Positions 1-13,956 of a stretch of DNA of 64,000 bases are shown one piece after another. How positions within the stretch are numbered: the first letter of the stretch is position 1; each line of letters begins with the position of its first letter. Both the position numbers and the translations under genes were made by a program. Source of the stretch: Littorina saxatilis (taxonomy: Eukaryota; Mollusca; Gastropoda; Littorinimorpha; Littorinidae); the NCBI RefSeq assembly GCF_037325665.1, contig NC_090247.1:18711797-18775796 (forward strand). Direction: 5' to 3'. The notes under the pieces are model-generated. The model did not search any database. It saw nothing but the letters and a program-made list of their open reading frames with translations, and was not told the origin of the DNA.

Positions 1-557
1 CTATTGCACCCACCGTATTTTTGTTAGTATGGTCCCAATTTTTGGTGAACTTCCATCTCCAACTGTGGCACGTAGCCGGGCACAAAGAATCCTTCTTTAT
101 CATGTATTATTCGGTGTGCACATTTCTCAAGTCGATTACAGTATAGCGTTCACGGGATACCTCCAGCTTCGCTGGGATAATAATAATAATAATAATAATA
201 CGAATATTTGTAACGCGCACATATCTCACTAACAGGCGACTCAAGGCGCACATACACTCATTCACACACACACGGAGACTTAAAGTCACTAACACACACA
301 CATCATCAACAACTTGTAACATTCATCTTTACAAGCTTTTCACTTCTCTTTAAGTTTAAGTAAAGATATTTATTCACTGAAATAGTATTGTCACATTCAT
401 CTTTACGTGTAACATTCCTCTTTACAATCTTTTCACTTCTCTTAACGTCAAGATACTTATTCACTGAAATAGTATGGTAACATTCATCTTTACTTGTAAC
501 GTTAATCTTTACAAGCTTTTCGCTTCTCTTTACATATTTATTCTTATTCCTGTGCAG
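1..557. repeat. UFL1 intron with a 2.5-copy ~91-bp tandem repeat
   Basis: Intron sequence. An (aat)n run is at 178-200, and from about 317 a unit starting gtaacattcatctttac is repeated at 408 and 497, running up to the exon at 558. The last unit supplies the pyrimidine-rich stretch of the acceptor. Nothing coding seen. Confidence 0.6.
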
Positions 558-803
558 CTCGTACCGAGACAAGTTGGCAGAAGAGGTGAACGACCGGCTG
601 CAGGAGCAGGGTCATGTGACCATCGCTGAGCTGGCCAAGGCGTACGACCTGCCGCCGGACTTTGTGCGGGAGGTGGTGGAGGAGAAGCTAGGGGCGGTCA
701 TCAGGGGTCAAGTGGACAGTCAGGACAAGGACATCGTCTTCACTGACAGCTTTGTGTCAAGGGTGCGCGCCAAGATCCGCGGAGCGTTGAGTGCCGTCAC
801 CAT
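558..803 (+). CDS. UFL1: UFL1 exon a, winged-helix part
   Basis: Acceptor tgtgcag, donor gtgagt. Codes SYRDKLAEEVNDRLQEQGHV through FTDSFVSRVRAKIRGALSAV, the winged-helix region of UFL1. Enters with one base of a split codon and leaves with two (AT of an Ile codon completed by the next exon). Confidence 0.95.
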
Positions 804-3800
804 GTGAGTTTCATTTCATTTAATTTACTCGGGGCGGGGATGTAGCTCAGTCGGTAGCGCGCTGGATTTGTATCCAGTTGGCCGCTGTCAGCGTGAGTTC
901 GTCCCCACGTTCGGCGAGAGATTTATTTCTCAGAGTCAACTTTGTGTGCAGACTCTCCTCGGTGTCCGAACACCCCCCATGTGTACACGCAAGCACAAGA
1001 CCAAGTGCGCACGAAAAAGATCCTGTAATCCATGTCAGAGTTCGGTGGGTTATAGAAACACAAAAATACCCAGCATGCTTCCTCCGAAAACGGCGTATAG
1101 CTGCCTAATTGGCGGGGTAAAAAACGGTCAAATTCCACTCGTGCAAAAAAACACGAGTGTACGTGGGAGTTTCAGCCCACGAACGCAGAAGAAGAAGATT
1201 TCATTTACTCTATTATCCCAATGCTGGCAAATTCGGGTCGCTTTCTCCCGGTGGAAAGCTAGCAGCAACAAGAGTTGAGCAAACCAGGTGTGTGTCTGTT
1301 TAGGTGTAATCAGCCACCTGCACTTATGGCAGAATGACTGAGGTCTTTTACTGTGGCGACACAGAGGTGGGGCATGGATACCGCCTCTGAGTCTGCACAT
1401 GAAGTTTGACCCATGTCCGTTCCTGCCGGGATTCAAAAATGTGACCTCAGGATCACAAGTCAAGTGCTCTACCAACTGAGTTACCCAACCCACAGTCTTG
1501 TCACTCTGTGTATCTTCCTTTCTGTTTTTCTTTTATGACATTGTGTTTGTTGAGTTGCTTACTATTTTTTCTTTCTATATCATTGCTGTATTTTTTTCAA
1601 CTACAAGGAAATACAGCTCATGTACCCACTCTCAGTTTTGAAGCAACTCCATCTTTGCCAATTTTGATTTTTGTAGCTGTTACTGTAAATTTGAATGAGA
1701 GATTTATCAAGAAATGAAAAATGTGTGTATTATGTGTCCTTGTCTGTGTTTCAGTCCTACAGCTGTGGGCAGTATACGAACCAGAGCTGGGTGTCAGGAA
1801 CGCCTATTTCATTGTAAGTGGCTCTCTCTTCACAATTACTAACTTGTCTATGAGTGTGTGTGTGTGTGTGTGTGTGGAAGGAGGGTGTGGGGAGGGCAAA
1901 GGAAAGAGGGGAAAAGATTAGCTGGAGGATGTGTGTGAAGATTGCTATGAGGTAGTGAGTGAGCTCAAGCCTGCCTGCCCGAGGACTAATGTGACTAAGT
2001 CAGACCTGTTTACCCATACGATTTTCGCCGTATTTTGTACGCAAAGTTGCCAAGGATACGACCAATACGTTTGGAGAGAAAAAAATATGACGATCGTAAA
2101 AAAAATCAAGTTTGATCGTGATCACTAAATGGAAGAAGAAGAAATCGAAAGTAGGTTGCCAAACCTGTTCTCGCGATAGCCCAGTAGATAAAATCCAGCT
2201 TTGATGATTGGTCAATGTAATCACGTGAGACGTGATATGACGATATTTTATCTGCCGCCATTGTTGTCGTCTGTTTTTGGAGACCTAGCTGTGGTATATG
2301 TGGACACGTTCAGTCGGTTAACATGTCAACCCGGTAAGGAATACCTTTTGTGCTGGTACATACACCTCGGAAATGAAAATGTTATTGCTGCCCCTGAAGC
2401 AATAGCTCGATCATGAACGTTTCTTGTGAGTTGCAAAATACGCTCAATATTTTGAAAATACACTGAATCTCGGTGAAAAGTACACCTAAGTCACAGTGTG
2501 GGTAAACAGGTCTGCTAAGTGTGTATGTGAGCTATGTGTGTTTCACAGACAAACCCTGAGCTAGTTTTCTTACAACATGGATCATTGACCCTTTGTAAGA
2601 TATATTCAGCGTAGGTATCTCTCATAATGGACACATTCTGGAAATAACTCTGCTCTGTCCGGATTGTGTGGGTTGTGAAAGAGTGAATACTCTTGCTTTA
2701 ATTGAGGCAAACTTTCCACACGTGCTCCTTGCCCACGTGTTTCTTCTTCTTGTTGTCGTTCGCTGTTAGATCGTCAGTGCGGACTGCAGGGCGAAACGTG
2801 CTGTCCTCTCCAAGTCCTCTTTGGGGCCGTATAGCTTGTTTTGTACCGCTGTCTCCTCTGGCCAGATGGTGTCCCTCAGAGCACTGTGGTATGGACAAGC
2901 CTGCAGGATGTGCTCTGCTGTCTGATTCTTGCCACACGGACATAGGGGGGAGGGAACTAGCTTCAGCTTTGTGGCCATATGATGGTTTAGTCTGTTATGT
3001 CCAGTGCGGAGTCTGAGTAGGACGACTTGTTCTTCACGTTGGAGCAGGTGGTAGTCATCTTTCTCCGCTCTGGTTTTCCTCTTGTTTTTGATGATTGTCT
3101 TTTTTTCCTTGTACTGCAGCTGGGACGTGAACTTTGAGGCACCTTTCTTGGCAAGTTTGTCTGCAGCCTTGTTTCCTGCTATGTCACAATGAGCTGGCAC
3201 CCACTGAAGCACGATTCTTCGGTTCTGAGCAACCTGTTGGAGGGTGTTGTTGAGCTCAGTTTCTTTGTTGGCAGACAGAGCTTGGAGTGCTGACATTGCG
3301 TCTGTCAGAAAGACGACCTGAGGACATTCAGGGTCTGCCCACGTGTTTGAGCTACACCCCTCGCTAGAGACTCACCTATAATGTCACATGGGAATGTTTG
3401 ACTCACTAAAAACAAGAGTATTTATTCTTTCACAACCCATACAAACCCGACAGCTTACTTACTGCTTGTTATGCCGGTTGGCATGTAGATGTAGAGCTGC
3501 AAAACCCGACAGCTTACTTACTGCTTGTTATGCCGGTTGGCATGTAGATGTAGAGCTGCAAAACCCGACAGCTTACTTACTGCTTGTTATGCCGGTTGGC
3601 ATGTAGATGTAGAGCTGCAAAACCCGACAGCTTACTTACTGCTTGTTATGCCGGTTGGCATGTAGATGTAGAGCAGCAAAACCCGACAGCTTACTTACTG
3701 CTTGTTATGCCGGTTGGCATGTAGATGTAGAGCAGCAAAACCCGACAGCTTACTTACTGCTTGTTATGCCGGTTGGCATGTAGATGTAGAGCAGCAAAAC

Positions 3801-6800
3801 CCGACAGCTTACTTACTGCTTGTTATGCCGGTTGGCATGTAGATGTAGAGCAGCAAAACCCGACAGCTTACTTACTGCTTGTTATGCCGGTTGGCATGTA
3901 GATGTAGAGCAGCAAAACCCGACAGCTTACTTACTGCTTGTTATGCCGGTTGGCATGTAGATGTAGAGCAGCAAAACCCGACAGCTTACTTACTGCTTGT
4001 TATGCGGGTTGGCATGTAGATGTAGAGCAGCAAAACCCGACAGCTTACTTACTGCTTGTTATGCCGGTTGGCATGTAGATGTAGAGCTGCAAAACCCGAC
4101 AGCTTACTTACTGCTTGTTATGCCGGTTGGCATGTAGATGTAGAGCTGCAAAACCCGACAGCTTACTTACTGCTTGTTATGCCGGTTGGCATGTAGATGT
4201 AGAGCTGCAAAACCCGACAGCTTACTTACTGCTTGTTATGCCGGTTGGCATGTAGATGTAGAGCAGCAAAACCCGACAGCTTACTTACTGCTTGTTATGC
4301 CGGTTGGCATGTAGATGTAGAGCTGCAAAACCCGACAGCTTACTTACTGCTTGTTATGCCGGTTGGCATGTAGATGTAGAGCTGCAAAACCCGACAGCTT
4401 ACTTACTGCTTGTTATGCCGGTTGGCATGTAGATGTAGAGCTGCAAAACCCGACAGCTTACTTACTGCTTGTTATGCCGGTTGGCATGTAGATGTAGAGC
4501 AGCAAAACCCGACAGCTTACTTACTGCTTGTTATGCCGGTTGGCATGTAGATGTAGAGCAGCAAAACCCGACAGCTTACTTACTGCTTGTTATGCCGGTT
4601 GGCATGTAGATGTAGAGCAGCAAAACCCGACAGCTTACTTACTGCTTGTTATGCCGGTTGGCATGTAGATGTAGAGCAGCAAAACCCGACAGCTTACTTA
4701 CTGCTTGTTATGCCGGTTGGCATGTAGATGTAGAGCAGCAAAACCCGACAGCTTACTTACTGCTTGTTATGCGGGTTGGCATGTAGATGTAGAGCAGCAA
4801 AACCCGACAGCTTACTTACTGCTTGTTATGCCGGTTGGCATGTAGATGTAGAGCTGCAAAACCCGACAGCTTACTTACTGCTTGTTATGCCGGTTGGCAT
4901 GTAGATGTAGAGCTGCAAAACCCGACAGCTTACTTACTGCTTGTTATGCCGGTTGGCATGTAGATGTAGAGCTGCAAAACCCGACAGCTTACTTACTGCT
5001 TGTTATGCCGGTTGGCATGTAGATGTAGAGCAGCAAAACCCGACAGCTTACTTACTGCTTGTTATGCCGGTTGGCATGTAGATGTAGAGCAGCAAAACCC
5101 GACAGCTTACTTACTGCTTGTTATGCCGGTTGGCATGTAGATGTAGAGCAGCAAAACCCGACAGCTTACTTACTGCTTGTTATGCCGGTTGGCATGTAGA
5201 TGTAGAGCAGCAAAACCCGACAGCTTACTTACTGCTTGTTATGCCGGTTGGCATGTAGATGTAGAGCAGCAAAACCCGACAGCTTACTTACTGCTTGTTA
5301 TGCCGGTTGGCATGTAGATGTAGAGCAGCAAAACCCGACAGCTTACTTACTGCTTGTTATGCGGGTTGGCATGTAGATGTAGAGCAGCAAAACCCGACAG
5401 CTTACTTACTGCTTGTTATGCCGGTTGGCATGTAGATGTAGAGCTGCAAAACCCGACAGCTTACTTACTGCTTGTTATGCCGGTTGGCATGTAGATGTAG
5501 AGCTGCAAAACCCGACAGCTTACTTACTGCTTGTTATGCCGGTTGGCATGTAGATGTAGAGCTGCAAAACCCGACAGCTTACTTACTGCTTGTTATGCCG
5601 GTTGGCATGTAGATGTAGAGCAGCAAAACCCGACAGCTTACTTACTGCTTGTTATGCCGGTTGGCATGTAGACGTAGAGCTGCAAAACCCGACAGCTTAC
5701 TTACTGCTTGTTATGCCGGTTGGCATGTAGATGTAGAGCTGCAAAACCCGACAGCTTACTTACTGCTTGTTATGCCGGTTGGCATGTAGATGTAGAGCTG
5801 CAAAACCCGACAGCTTACTTACTGCTTGTTATGCCGGTTGGCATGTAGATGTAGAGCAGCAAAACCCGACAGCTTACTTACTGCTTGTTATGCCGGTTGG
5901 CATGTAGATGTAGAGCAGCAAAACCCGACAGCTTACTTACTGCTTGTTATGCCGGTTGGCATGTAGATGTAGAGCAGCAAAACCCGACAGCTTACTTACT
6001 GCTTGTTATGCCGGTTGGCATGTAGATGTAGAGCAGCAAAACCCGACAGCTTACTTACTGCTTGTTATGCCGGTTGGCATGTAGATGTAGAGCAGCAAAA
6101 CCCGACAGCTTACTTACTGCTTGTTATGCGGGTTGGCATGTAGATGTAGAGCAGCAAAACCCGACAGCTTACTTACTGCTTGTTATGCCGGTTGGCATGT
6201 AGATGTAGAGCTGCAAAACCCGACAGCTTACTTACTGCTTGTTATGCCGGTTGGCATGTAGATGTAGAGCTGCAAAACCCGACAGCTTACTTACTGCTTG
6301 TTATGCCGGTTGGCATGTAGATGTAGAGCTGCAAAACCCGACAGCTTACTTACTGCTTGTTATGCCGGTTGGCATGTAGATGTAGAGCAGCAAAACCCGA
6401 CAGCTTACTTACTGCTTGTTATGCCGGTTGGCATGTAGATGTAGAGCTGCAAAACCCGACAGCTTACTTACTGCTTGTTATGCCGGTTGGCATGTAGATG
6501 TAGAGCTGCAAAACCCGACAGCTTACTTACTGCTTGTTATGCCGGTTGGCATGTAGATGTAGAGCTGCAAAACCCGACAGCTTACTTACTGCTTGTTATG
6601 CCGGTTGGCATGTAGATGTAGAGCAGCAAAACCCGACAGCTTACTTACTGCTTGTTATGCCGGTTGGCATGTAGATGTAGAGCAGCAAAACCCGACAGCT
6701 TACTTACTGCTTGTTATGCCGGTTGGCATGTAGATGTAGAGCAGCAAAACCCGACAGCTTACTTACTGCTTGTTATGCCGGTTGGCATGTAGATGTAGAG

Positions 6801-9800
6801 CAGCAAAACCCGACAGCTTACTTACTGCTTGTTATGCGGGTTGGCATGTAGATGTAGAGCAGCAAAACCCGACAGCTTACTTACTGCTTGTTATGCCGGT
6901 TGGCATGTAGATGTAGAGCTGCAAAACCCGACAGCTTACTTACTGCTTGTTATGCCGGTTGGCATGTAGATGTAGAGCTGCAAAACCCGACAGCTTACTT
7001 ACTGCTTGTTATGCCGGTTGGCATGTAGATGTAGAGCTGCAAAACCCGACAGCTTACTTACTGCTTGTTATGCCGGTTGGCATGTAGATGTAGAGCAGCA
7101 AAACCCGACAGCTTACTTACTGCTTGTTATGCCGGTTGGCATGTAGATGTAGAGCTGCAAAACCCGACAGCTTACTTACTGCTTGTTATGCCGGTTGGCA
7201 TGTAGATGTAGAGCTGCAAAACCCGACAGCTTACTTACTGCTTGTTATGCCGGTTGGCATGTAGATGTAGAGCTGCAAAACCCGACAGCTTACTTACTGC
7301 TTGTTATGCCGGTTGGCATGTAGATGTAGAGCAGCAAAACCCGACAGCTTACTTACTGCTTGTTATGCCGGTTGGCATGTAGATGTAGAGCAGCAAAACC
7401 CGACAGCTTACTTACTGCTTGTTATGCCGGTTGGCATGTAGATGTAGAGCAGCAAAACCCGACAGCTTACTTACTGCTTGTTATGCCGGTTGGCATGTAG
7501 ATGTAGAGCAGCAAAACCCGACAGCTTACTTACTGCTTGTTATGCCGGTTGGCATGTAGATGTAGAGCAGCAAAACCCGACAGCTTACTTACTGCTTGTT
7601 ATGCCGGTTGGCATGTAGATGTAGAGCAGCAAAACCCGACAGCTTACTTACTGCTTGTTATGCCGGTTGGCATGTAGATGTAGAGCAGCAAAACCCGACA
7701 GCTTACTTACTGCTTGTTATGCCGGTTGGCATGTAGATGTAGAGCAGCAAAACCCGACAGCTTACTTACTGCTTGTTATGCCGGTTGGCATGTAGATGTA
7801 GAGCAGCAAAACCCGACAGCTTACTTACTGCTTGTTATGCCGGTTGGCATGTAGATGTAGAGCTGCAAAACCCGACAGCTTACTTACTGCTTGTTATGCC
7901 GGTTGGCATGTAGATGTAGAGCTGCAAAACCCGACAGCTTACTTACTGCTTGTTATGCCGGTTGGCATGTAGATGTAGAGCTGCAAAACCCGACAGCTTA
8001 CTTACTGCTTGTTATGCCGGTTGGCATGTAGATGTAGAGCAGCAAAACCCGACAGCTTACTTACTGCTTGTTATGCCGGTTGGCATGTAGATGTAGAGCA
8101 GCAAAACCCGACAGCTTACTTACTGCTTGTTATGCCGGTTGGCATGTAGATGTAGAGCAGCAAAACCCGACAGCTTACTTACTGCTTGTTATGTCGGTTG
8201 GCATGTAGATGTAGAGCAGCAAAACCCGACAGCTTACTTACTGCTTGTTATGCCGGTTGGCATGTAGATGTAGAGCAGCAAAACCCGACAGAGTTATTTC
8301 TAAACATCGTCTATTTAGCTTGTGTGTGTTTTTACAGCACTTCTAGATGAACTTCTGAAGCAGGGCAGACTGGTCGGCAGTGTGTCAGGAGGTCGCCAGG
8401 ACAAGTCTATCTACTATCCTGAAATCTACACACGCGCTCAGAACCAGTGGCTGGACAGCTTTTACGCACAGAATGGTTACTTGGGTGAGGCCAACAGATC
8501 TTCTTGCAAAGGACAGAACAATACAATATGATACCATGCCAAATAATTATATTTATATTTTTCGTCAAAAATGGAATTCTGTCTTTTGGTTTTTCATATT
8601 TATAACATAAGACTCTGGGTATGTTATTCAGGATATGTATTTTTGACCAGAATATGATACATGTATTCTGCACCAAATGAGACAGCCATTGTTACGCAAG
8701 ACTGCTCTGTGTCAAATGTCATATTTTGGTTAAAAGAAATAATAACATTTATGTACTGATCCATTTCGGTTACGTATCAATCCATTTTTGTTTTCACGAC
8801 TGAACGCACACAAACATGCACTATTATTTAGTCTTGGCCAGTTGCCTAAATGTGAGTTTTAGTCAGCCTCTGTCGTCCCATGGCTCAAAGAAGGGAAATT
8901 TAATGTTCAATTGATACATATCCATATCTAAGGCTCTGACAGTAGAAGACTTTTTTGTTGAATGAAGACTTTTCAACCTTGTGTCACTTGACAGAGTACG
9001 ACTTACTGACGTGTCTGGGTGTGAGTGACGTGAAGAACGATCAAGAAGCGACTCAAGGGAGAGAAGCTGTTGAAATATTGATTAAGAATGCACCTTTTTC
9101 TTCTTCGGCGTTCGACGATTAAGAATGTTCCAAATCTGATTACTGTTGTGTTCTCTTTTTGTTGAAATCAAGACTTTTTACAACTTTGTACTATCTGACA
9201 GAGTACGACTCACTGATGCGCCTTGTTGAAATCAAGACTTTTTACAACTTTGTACTATCTGACAGAGTACGACTCACTGATGCGCCTTGTTGAAATCAAG
9301 ACTTTTTACAACTTTGTACTATCTGACAGAGTACGACTCACTGACGCGCCTGGGTGTTAGCGACGTGAAGAACACGATCAAGAAGCGACTCAAGGGAGAG
9401 AACCTGGTGATGCTCGGGGCGTGCTGCGTGGGGCCGGCCATCCAGGACCAGCTCTCCGCCAGCGTGGAGGACGCTCTTGCTAACGACACCTGGGTCGACG
9501 TCAAGGTAGGGCTGCTCTCTGGCTGTTGGCTTTTGTGAGTGGAAGGTATTTTTGTTTCTTTTCTTGAGGTTCCTCAGGATCGAAGACCCCAGTGGTCCCG
9601 TCGTGATATAACCTTCGTGGTTGAAAACGACGTTAAACACCAAATAAAGAAAGAAAGACCCCAGTGGTCGAAACGTCACTCGTATTATTTTGTTCTGTAT
9701 TCTTCGTTCAAACATGAGTACAGTATATTTGGTCACTTCTTTGTAACATTTTGACAAATTTCTCCGTTTGGCTGTGGAGAATCTATGCTTGCTTCTTTTT

Positions 9801-12800
9801 ATGGCAAAATCTGGAGAGATTTTGCTGATTTGAAGAGAGTCTTTGGCTGTCTATGTGGCAGGTAAAAAGAATGGTGACATGTCAATTTGAGTGCAGATAA
9901 AGAATAAGAGGTTTGGTTTGAGAAATCCTTTTCTAGGATGTGAAAGATCTGACCAAGACCACACAAATGTTGCTACACTGCTGTCATATTTGTTGTGTTT
10001 ACCTTATGATCCTTACATTAGTAATAGATGCGTGTGAATCACACCTTTTGTGAACTTTTCTCCTTGGTATTACAACTAGGAATGTGTTGATTCCTTTCAG
10101 AGCTAGTCTGTATGAGTATAACTGTTGCGTGATTTGCTCAGCATAACAGCTTCATTCCACAGTCAATTTCAGCTGTATGTTTAACAAACCTTTCTCCAGA
10201 CCTTCCTGCCGTCTTCGTTGAGTCGCGATGACATCAATGAGTTGCTGTCTCAAGTTCTACGAGACCACCAGGGGGCGCTAGTGTGTGCCGACACCATCGT
10301 GGCCAGTCAGAAACTGGTCAACGACAGCGCCAAACTTTTCAACGATCTCATCAAGCAGAAGGCAGAGAAGGTGAGACATTTTTCGGTCGCTTGAAATGGT
10401 TAAGAATGCTGGGGCGGGGATGTAGCTCAGTCGGTAGCGCGCTGGATTTGTATCCAGTTGGCCGCTGTCAGCGTGAGTTCGTCCCCACGTTCGGCGAGAG
10501 ATTTATTTCTCAGAGTCAACTTTGTGTGCAGACTCTCCTCGGTGTCCGAACACCCCCCGTGTGTACACGCAAGCACAAGACCAAGTGCGCACGAAAAAGA
10601 TCCTGTAATCCATGTCAGAGTTCAGTGGGTTATAGAAACACGAAAATACCCAGCATGCTTCCTCCGAAAACGGCGTATGGCTGCCTAAATGGCGGGGTAA
10701 AAAACCGTCATACACGTAAAATTCCACTCGTGCAAAAAACACGAGTGTACGTGAGATTTTCAGCCCACGAACGCAGAAGTTAAGAATGCTTGTGAGCTAT
10801 GATCCTTTGAACACTGATAGATGTTTCTTCCTGTGGTATTTGTGTTGAACTGGTTATCTGTGTCTGGAGGTACATGTACTTTGCAGTAACTCCCACATAC
10901 ATTTGGATTTCTGTAGAAAGGTGGCTTTTGGTAAGGGTTAAGAAATCTGTTTTCTTTGCTGGTGTGGTCAAGCAAGAAAGCAATTTGAAGAAAGTGTGAG
11001 TGTGGGGGGGGGGATAGGATGTTTATTGTGTGTGTGAGGGGTAGGGTTGTTATTTGTGTGTAAGTGTGTGTGTGTGAGGGGGGGATAGGATGTTTATTGT
11101 GTGTGTGAGGGGTAGGGTTGTTATTTGTGTGTAAGTGTGTGTGTGTGAGGGGGGGGATAGGATGTTTATTGTGTGTGTGAGGGGTAGGGTTGTTATTTGT
11201 GTGTAAGTGTGTGTGTGTGTGTGGGTGGTTCTTGTTTTGTGTTGTTTTATAAATCATTTATATCTGAGCAACACTGTCCTCATTTCCGCAGGACATTCAG
11301 GAAAACCCCGCCATACTCAAAGGGGACGGTGACAAGTCCTCAGCTTCCAAAATGTCGGCACTGGAGGATGTTGGGAAAGAAGAAAAGAAGGAACAGCGAA
11401 GGAAAAAGGCAACAGGTCAGTGTTTAGAAACAAGTCAGCTGGGTCTCCTTCTGTGGTGACAGTGACACTTGATGGTAATAGGTAATTGTAGGTATGTGGA
11501 GGTGTGTTTGTGCAGGCAAAGGAGAATTCTGGCTGAGTTTAAACTTCACCAAGTTACTTTCATGGGTAATTAATTCATGGCTTTAGTACGTTACGCAAGT
11601 ACAAGCGTTTCACCCAAAATTGTCTTGTAGCAGTTCTACTCACCTTTTCTGCTTTTTTTTTATTTTAGCAAGTACAGTGGAACCCCCCTTTTAAGACCCT
11701 CTTTTCTCAGACTTTCTGTTCATAGCCTTTGGAAATTGACCTCCATTTTAAGACTCCCTCTCTAAGTCTCTTTTAAGATCAAATTTTCTCAGATTTCTGG
11801 AGGTCTTTAAAAGGGGGTAGCCAGAAAAAAAAAAAAAAATAGAGGACAAAACGTTGACAGCTTGTGTTTCTTAATCTGCTTATGGTTCTGTGTAACTCTT
11901 GTTCACATTTGCCTTTAGCACTTGCTTCCCCTTATTTGATAAAAACTGCACTCACCTTCTTTTTCTTCTGCGTTCGTGGGCTGAAACTCCCACGTACACT
12001 CGTGTTTTTGCACGAGTGGAATTTTACGTGTATGACCGTTTTTACCCCGCCATTAAGGCAGCCATACGCCGCTTTCGGAGGAAGCATGCTGGGTATTTTC
12101 GTGTTTCTATAACCCACCGAACTCTGACATGGATTACAGGATCTTTTCCGTGCGCACTTGGTCTTGTGCTTGCGTGTACACACGAAGGGGGATAAGCCAC
12201 TAGCAGGTCTGCACATAAGTTGACATGGGAGATCGGACAAATCTTCACACTTAACCCACCAGGCGGCCGCGGCCGGGATTCGAACCCTCGACCTTCCGAT
12301 TAAGAGGCCGACGTCTTACCACCCCGCCACAGCGCCCGTCCTGCACTCACCTTGTCACCTTTTTTTCAGCGGGGAGCAGAAAGGAGGGCACGGGGGGGAG
12401 AGAGATCAAGACCAAGTCCACCAAGAAGAAAGGTCGGGGGAGGGACGCTGACGATGATTCTGACGACGACGGCGGTGCGGCAGGAGGAGGAGGTGGGGGA
12501 GGAGGAGGAGGAGGAAGGTTGCAGGAATCGTCCTTCATGAACGTGAAAGAGATCCAGCGAGAGCTACAGTCGCAGGATATGTTCGCTGACTGCCCTGAGG
12601 AACTGCTCAGAGACATTGCTAAACAGTTGCACAGGTGAAGAACTTGGGTCCATATTTGGTGAAGTTTGAAACAACAATTACAGTGAGTCTGGAGGGTTCA
12701 AGTTGAATGAGTTTGGCATCTGCTTAGTGTCAAACCTCATACTGTTGAGGGAATCACGGAATTTGAAAAATGTTTTTAACAATCGTAAAAATCAAACCAG

Positions 12801-13738
12801 GTTATCAACATACTTGAAACTTTGTGAAATTATCACCCCACGTGTCAAACCAAAGTACACCAAATTTGAAGTAATTCGCTGAACACAAGTGGGAGTTATT
12901 AGCATTTTGGAGGCTGGTATTTTTGGGGGCCACCCTATATTTTTATTAGCAAAGTGCAAAAAAATAACAATACATGTATCTTTCTGACTGGATATATTCT
13001 TGAGTGGTCTGAGAAGCGTTTCGAGATAATGCTACAGTGGTACCTGCGATGAAAGGACAAGAGTGTCCCCACATTGCAGGTGGCCTTTCATGACAGGTAT
13101 ACTATGGTAGAGATAATATAAGAAAGGGACAAGAGAAAGTGTCCTTTTCAGGGAGGTGTCCTCTCATTCCACACATCGCAGGTACCGCTGTACGCAATAT
13201 TAAAGGCAGTTAAATGTCCACTTGTTCTTCATTATTATTTACTCATCTGGACATACCAGGTATTCATTAAGCTCTATCCCATCTCCCCCCTTTCCCCGTC
13301 GCGATATAACCTTTAACGGTTGAAAACGACGTTAAACACCAAATAAAGAATAAAGAAAGGTATTCATTAAAAATCTTTTGCATGAGAAATTCAGACGACT
13401 GTAGCACAAAAAGCACAGGTATTTACTCCAGTTGTTGGGGCAGTGGCGGTGGTGTGTGAGAAGGCTTCTTTGGGGAAATTTAGTTGAGGAAGGGTGGGTT
13501 TTTTAAAAATATTTTATTTTATTTTTTACAATATTTTACCTTTTGATTTTCTTTCTTTCTTGTCCCAGACCATTAAGTAGACAGTACCAGGAGGTGGCCA
13601 AGTCCATCTTTTTGCAGGCGTCTGGCACGGGTACAAGCGCTGACCGCAAGAAGACCTTCGCTGAACTGCAGGATAAAGTCTCTGGCCTGTGGACAAACGC
13701 CCGCCTCTTTGAGAAAGGGGTCAAGTTATTCCAAGGTA

Positions 13739-13789
<51 letters not shown>

Positions 13790-13918
13790 TGTGTGTTGTT
13801 CTGTGGTGTGTATGTGTGTGTGTGTATGCATATGTGTGTGTGTGTGTGTTTGTGTGTGTTTGTGTGTGTTGTTCTGTGGTGTGTATGTGTGTGTGTGTGT
13901 ATGCATGTGTGTGTATGC

Positions 13919-13956
<38 letters not shown>

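Noticed and set aside
3446-8291. CRISPR-like array
   Set aside because: Pure head-to-tail satellite without unique spacers, in an animal intron.
10411-10500. tRNA gene candidates (also at 831, 20006, 35566, 56034, 39088)
   Set aside because: A and B box-like motifs are present, but each continues into a SINE body with target duplications, and the cloverleaf is degenerate.
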